From Bacteroidales bacterium (GTDB lineage Bacteria; Bacteroidota; Bacteroidia; Bacteroidales; JAADJA01): a stretch of 8,766 nucleotides of DNA. A model generated the notes under the pieces. That model was not told the origin of the DNA, did no database searches, and worked only from the letters and a program-made list of their open reading frames with translations. A program made the position numbers and the translations under genes. The first letter of the stretch is position 1, and each line of letters begins with the position of its first letter. Shown piece after piece: positions 6,442 through 8,766 of this stretch. The stretch lies in assembly GCA_021106665.1 (NCBI GenBank), contig JAIOTR010000066.1, forward strand, positions 1-8,766. Reading direction: 5' to 3'.

Positions 6442-6488
6442 AACCTTCCAGGTCGAGGAAAGCTGGTGTGGCAGGGACCTGGAAGGTT
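6442..6488 (+). repeat. REP unit B3
   Basis: Arms AACCTTCCAGGTC (6442-6454) and GACCTGGAAGGTT (6476-6488) pair perfectly. Two base pairs differ from the B consensus and both are compensated. The 21-base centre also differs (GAGGAAAGCTGG start). Confidence 0.9.
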
Positions 6489-6511
6489 GAAAAAATCTGG
6501 GTTTATCTTTC

Positions 6512-6560
6512 AACCTTTCAGGTTTGCCAGCCCGCTGTCCAGGCTTCAACCTTAAAGGTT
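6512..6560 (-). repeat. REP unit A4
   Basis: Arms AACCTTTCAGGTT (6512-6524) and AACCTTAAAGGTT (6548-6560) pair except at one position (G to T in the right arm). The centre is close to that of A1 (TGCCAGCC then GTCCAGGC). Confidence 0.9.
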
Positions 6561-6572
6561 TCGGTGAAGAAA

Positions 6573-6619
6573 AACCTTTCAAGTCGAAGAAAGCCAGTGT
6601 AGCCGGGACTTGAAAGGTT
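6573..6619 (+). repeat. REP unit B4
   Basis: Arms AACCTTTCAAGTC (6573-6585) and GACTTGAAAGGTT (6607-6619) pair perfectly and represent the B consensus. The 21-base centre differs from B2 at one base. Confidence 0.92.
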
Positions 6620-6665
6620 GAAAAAAGAATCCATTACAACCAATGATTCCTAAACCGCATTTTTC

Positions 6666-6714
6666 AACCTTTCAGGTTATCTTGCCCGCAAGCCGGTGTT
6701 CAACCTGAAAGGTT
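6666..6714 (-). repeat. REP unit A5, next to the RAYT start
   Basis: Arms AACCTTTCAGGTT (6666-6678) and AACCTGAAAGGTT (6702-6714) pair perfectly around a 23-base centre. The right arm ends 31 bases before the RAYT ATG. Confidence 0.92.
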
Positions 6715-6722
6715 AAAAATTG

Positions 6723-6730
6723 TAACTTTA
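6723..6730 (+). promoter_or_regulatory. Candidate -7 box of the RAYT gene
   Basis: TAACTTTA differs at one base from the Bacteroidota -7 consensus TAnnTTTG and would start transcription within about 10 bases of the ATG at 6746. The -33 region would then fall inside the right arm of REP unit A5. No clear TTG is present there. A weak call. Confidence 0.25.
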
Positions 6731-6745
6731 TCCAAAATTGATCTT

Positions 6746-7372
6746 ATGAAATCAGAATATAAATATGTTAATAAAGAAGAAAAATTAGATTTTGACAAAG
6801 TTTATCATGTTTACAATAAAGCAATTGGCAGTGAATCGCTTTTTAGAAAAGATGATGATTATTATTTCTTTTTACAGAAACTCGAAAGATATATACTTCC
6901 GGTTGCCGAAATTTATTCGTATTGTTTACTTCCAAACCATTTTCATTTTCTGATTTATACAAGGCAAGAAGAAGATATAAAACAAAGACTTAAGAAAAAA
7001 TCATTTGAAAATGAAAGAAACCCAATTCATCAATCCTTCAGTAATTTTTTCAATAGTTATTCGAAATCATATAATAAAGCTCATAACAGGGCCGGCAGGT
7101 TATTTCTCTACCCATTTAAAAGAATTTTAGTTGATAAAGATGACTATATGTTGATGTTGATAAACTATATCCATCGAAATCCAATTCATCATGGTTTAGT
7201 AAGGAATTTTTCTGACTGGAAATATTCTTCATATAATACTATTCTTTCCAATAAATCTACAAAAATTGAAAGATCACATATTCTTCAACTATTTGGATCA
7301 ATAGATGAATTTATTGTTTTTCATAAGCAGAACAAAACAAAATCCGGAATAGATAAATATTATCTGGAATAA
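6746..7372 (+). CDS. REP-associated tyrosine transposase (RAYT), IS200-like Y1 HUH family
   Basis: The 208-residue product has the Y1 transposase layout. An N-terminal YHVYNKAIGSESLF (20-33) precedes LLPNHFHFLI (61-70) with the HUH pair H65 and H67. SYSKSYNKAHNRAGRLF follows, where Y109 is the likely nucleophile, then YIHRNPIHHGLV (141-152) and WKYSSY (159-163). Y1 enzymes nick single-stranded DNA through a 5'-phosphotyrosine link. RAYTs act on REP hairpins and are usually single-copy, vertically inherited genes with REPs around them. Both flanks here carry arrays of hairpins, which supports that reading over an ordinary IS200. All key residues are present and the length is usual for RAYTs, so it looks intact. 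No tnpB is nearby. The DNA is more AT-rich than the flanking glycosyltransferase genes. Confidence 0.9.
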   Translation: MKSEYKYVNKEEKLDFDKVYHVYNKAIGSESLFRKDDDYYFFLQKLERYILPVAEIYSYCLLPNHFHFLIYTRQEEDIKQRLKKKSFENERNPIHQSFSNFFNSYSKSYNKAHNRAGRLFLYPFKRILVDKDDYMLMLINYIHRNPIHHGLVRNFSDWKYSSYNTILSNKSTKIERSHILQLFGSIDEFIVFHKQNKTKSGIDKYYLE

Positions 7373-7376
7373 GTTT

Positions 7377-7398
7377 CTTAACTCCTTTTAAGTTTTTT
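7377..7398 (+). terminator. Weak candidate intrinsic terminator after RAYT
   Basis: CTTAA (7377-7381) and TTAAG (7388-7392) can pair around a six-base loop and are followed at once by six Ts. It starts four bases past the stop codon. The stem is short and AT-rich, so termination may be inefficient; the REP hairpins just downstream could contribute. Confidence 0.3.
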
Positions 7399-7424
7399 AC
7401 TTTTCAGACTTGGTGTTGGATTTC

Positions 7425-7473
7425 AACCTTTCAGGTTTTCTTTCCTACAGGCCGGTGTTCAACCTGAAAGGTT
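7425..7473 (-). repeat. REP unit A6
   Basis: Arms AACCTTTCAGGTT (7425-7437) and AACCTGAAAGGTT (7461-7473) pair perfectly. The centre shares ACAGGCCGGTGTTC with A2. It follows the RAYT as A3 follows the 109-residue ORF. Confidence 0.92.
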
Positions 7474-7485
7474 CTGGTCGCTGCT

Positions 7486-7532
7486 AACCTTTCAAGTCGA
7501 AGAAAGCCAGTGCAGCCGGGACTTGAACGGTT
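7486..7532 (+). repeat. REP unit B5
   Basis: Arms AACCTTTCAAGTC (7486-7498) and GACTTGAACGGTT (7520-7532) pair except for one A to C change in the right arm. The linker before it, CTGGTCGCTGCT, resembles the bases before B1. Confidence 0.9.
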
Positions 7533-7576
7533 GAAAAGTCCTCATAGCTCTAGTTGGTATCAGCAAAGCATTTTTC

Positions 7577-7625
7577 AACCTTTCAGGTTTGCCAACTCCG
7601 TGTCCTTTGCTCAACCTGAAAGGTT
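7577..7625 (-). repeat. REP unit A7
   Basis: Arms AACCTTTCAGGTT (7577-7589) and AACCTGAAAGGTT (7613-7625) pair perfectly. Read on the reverse strand, its centre agrees with the B centre at about 12 of 21 positions, the clearest sign that A and B are inverted forms of one element. Confidence 0.92.
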
Positions 7626-7635
7626 TCGGTTGCAA

Positions 7636-7682
7636 AACCTTTCAAGTCGAAGAAAGCCGGTTTGGTTGGGACTTGATAGGTT
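7636..7682 (+). repeat. REP unit B6, overlapping the 3' end of the GT-C gene
   Basis: Arms AACCTTTCAAGTC (7636-7648) and GACTTGATAGGTT (7670-7682) pair except at one base. On the reverse strand this unit encodes the residues QPIKSQPNRLSST and the TGA stop of the glycosyltransferase gene. Confidence 0.9.
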
Positions 7683-8766
7683 GAGATTTTGATTTAAATA
7701 CTTCAAATATCAAGAAACCAATAACAGCAGTGTATTCAATAAAAACCAACCAATAATTTTCCTGAAAAGAGTCATTTCCATAGGCAAAATAGGACAACAT
7801 AATAGTAAAGCTCCAAACGATCATAAACCTGTATCGTGTAAACACTGAAAGGATCAACGGAACTGCAATATACCATGGATGTACAGTAGTAGATAGAAAA
7901 TAATAGATCACTACTGCAAAGAGCATTGTTTCCATCATTCGTTTTGGTAGCTCATTTTTGCGAATAATTGACAACATAATTACAATAAAGAAAACTGTTA
8001 AACCAAGCAATGGCCCAACTTTCTCAATAATATTCCAGCCAATGGTCTGATAGCCAATCCACCTAATTATATAATAAATACTGGCATTAAATTCAAACTT
8101 CCTGAAATAAAGATATATACTGGAAATAAAATTTGTAATCAATTCTGGGCTGAGAAAGGGAAGGAATAAAATAACAGTAATCAGCAATACTATAAGTGAA
8201 TATTTTAAAATACCTCGTTGGCCGAGCTTTCTTAAAAATACTGGTAAAATTATTAAAGGAATCAATTTTATTGAAATAGAAAGCGACAGCCAAATAGCGG
8301 ATTTTAATAAATTGTTTTTTAGGATAAAAAAAATGGCAATAATCAGGAAAAAAATTGTGATCCCTTCAAAATGAAGGTTCACGGTTAATTCAATGATAAT
8401 AAACGGATTTAATGCATATAATAAAATGTTTGATTGCGGAAGATTAAGTTTTCTGAGAATTTTCCTGCCAAAATGAATAGTCCCAATATCTGCCAGAATC
8501 ATAAGTATCCTCAAAACGACAATGCTTCCAAATATACTTTCAGGAAAAATCAAAACCGATATCAAAAAGAAAAACTGATTCAATGGTGGATAACAAGTGT
8601 AATTTCCAGGTGATAAAGATCCCTGACCATTGTATAATTCCATTGCATCCGCGCCGAGCTTCGAGAAGATTTCAGTATTAATAATTTCATTGGGTAAATA
8701 TAAAAATGGGTTATAACCCAATAAAATCATTCTCCCATCCCAAATAAAACGGTAAAAGTCATTTGA
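7642..8766 (-). CDS. GT-C superfamily membrane glycosyltransferase (GT87/DUF2029-like), 5' end beyond window
   Basis: The frame stays open to the window edge, so the ATG at 8730 is internal. The visible protein starts SNDFYRFIWDGRM and runs on to GYNPFLYLP, matching the first-loop pattern D-x-YRY-WDGR...G-NPY of polyprenyl-phosphate-sugar-dependent GT-C enzymes such as GT87/DUF2029 and alpha-mannosyltransferases. Later YPPLNQ, ALNPFIIIEL-NLHFEG, SISIKLIPLIILPVF and STTVHPWYIAVPL are also typical. There are about eight to nine hydrophobic helices in the 374 residues seen. The likely role is sugar transfer from a lipid-phosphate donor at the inner membrane during glycan assembly; donor and acceptor are unknown. 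The last ~13 residues come from REP unit B6 and look foreign to the family. A diverged tail of a second copy lies at 5502-5603. Confidence 0.83.
   Translation of the reverse strand, partial: SNDFYRFIWDGRMILLGYNPFLYLPNEIINTEIFSKLGADAMELYNGQGSLSPGNYTCYPPLNQFFFLISVLIFPESIFGSIVVLRILMILADIGTIHFGRKILRKLNLPQSNILLYALNPFIIIELTVNLHFEGITIFFLIIAIFFILKNNLLKSAIWLSLSISIKLIPLIILPVFLRKLGQRGILKYSLIVLLITVILFLPFLSPELITNFISSIYLYFRKFEFNASIYYIIRWIGYQTIGWNIIEKVGPLLGLTVFFIVIMLSIIRKNELPKRMMETMLFAVVIYYFLSTTVHPWYIAVPLILSVFTRYRFMIVWSFTIMLSYFAYGNDSFQENYWLVFIEYTAVIGFLIFEVFKSKSQPIKSQPNRLSST

Larger units (their letters stand above)
6384..6714. repeat. REP/BIME cluster 2 (A3, B3, A4, B4, A5)
   Basis: Five alternating hairpin units fill the gap between the 109-residue ORF and the RAYT gene. 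The B4-linker-A5 segment is a near copy of B2-linker-A2. The cluster ends only 31 bases before the RAYT start, so any RAYT promoter must touch unit A5. Confidence 0.92.
7425..7682. repeat. REP/BIME cluster 3 (A6, B5, A7, B6)
   Basis: Four alternating units run from the RAYT 3' end into the 3' end of the reverse-strand GT-C glycosyltransferase gene. The last unit, B6, overlaps that gene's final codons. Confidence 0.92.

Noticed and set aside
6746..7372. Ordinary IS200/IS605 insertion sequence
   Set aside because: There is no tnpB and no single pair of end hairpins. Thirteen related hairpins lie on both sides and extend around another ORF, and the protein has the RAYT-like layout. An IS200 relative that degenerated into this cannot be fully excluded.
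5600..7682. CRISPR array
   Set aside because: Units alternate in orientation, spacings range from 9 to 46 bases plus genes, and some spacers are duplicated. No direct-repeat/unique-spacer pattern and no cas gene.
5710..7682. REP hairpins as classic rho-independent terminators for the convergent glycosyltransferase genes
   Set aside because: No T-tract follows the stems on either strand; they end in GGTTGAAAA or GGTTTCGG. Some effect on transcript ends is possible but not shown.
5600..7690. Target-site duplication from a single recent insertion of the whole island
   Set aside because: The flanks do share homology (GT-C tails), but it is protein-level with many synonymous changes, far too diverged and too long for a transposition footprint.
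5609..7692. Short forward open frames (5609-5800, 6294-6602, 7510-7692) with shared SSRRKPV-type peptides
   Set aside because: They are translations of the B repeat units; the shared peptide reflects the repeated DNA and not a gene family. They cross hairpins and have no independent coding evidence.
8728..8730. ATG at 8730 as the start of the reverse GT-C gene
   Set aside because: The twelve codons upstream to the window edge are open and encode the conserved DFYRFIWDGR motif, so the true start lies outside.

Overview
The window looks like chromosomal DNA from a member of the Bacteroidota. It is AT-rich and genes lack obvious Shine-Dalgarno sequences. It holds a secreted protein with a type IX secretion (T9SS) type A sorting domain, a large Bacteroidota-style lipoprotein, and a stand-alone MnmD-like start. 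The species cannot be told from the sequence alone.

Left part (1-5521). The first 162 bases are the reversed N-terminus of an mnmD-like tRNA methyltransferase. A gene-poor stretch follows, then a 60-residue protein of unknown function with a sigma-54-like promoter ahead of it. Facing it is a 452-residue lipoprotein. Divergent from the lipoprotein runs a compact co-directional set: a DEDDy 3'-5' exonuclease, a T9SS cargo protein, and an ArnT/GT39-like membrane glycosyltransferase. The last two genes overlap by one base.

Right part (5502-7690). This is an island of repeats built around a REP-associated tyrosine transposase (RAYT, an IS200-like HUH enzyme). It holds thirteen copies of a roughly 40-50 bp hairpin element in two forms. 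I call them A and B: they are the same element in opposite orientation, with inner segments of different length. They alternate strictly (B A B A, gene, A B A B A, RAYT, A B A B), like the BIMEs of enterobacteria. Several units carry paired substitutions in both arms that keep the 13-bp stem perfect. A 109-residue ORF of unknown function occupies the same kind of slot as the RAYT gene, between two A units, and is bracketed by a roughly 106-bp near-identical direct repeat. This island is the most notable system in the window.

Flanks of the island. On the right is a reverse-strand GT-C glycosyltransferase (GT87/DUF2029-like), whose start lies beyond the window. Its last ~13 codons and stop are supplied by the terminal repeat unit. 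On the left, between the GT39 gene and the first repeat, lies an unannotated reverse-strand fragment whose translation matches the C-terminus of that same GT-C family but with diverged codons. The island therefore sits between two unequal copies of one gene: one intact as far as visible, the other reduced to its tail. The likely ancestral layout is GT39 convergent with GT-C glycosyltransferase gene(s), with the RAYT/REP island growing in the gap and the body of one copy lost.
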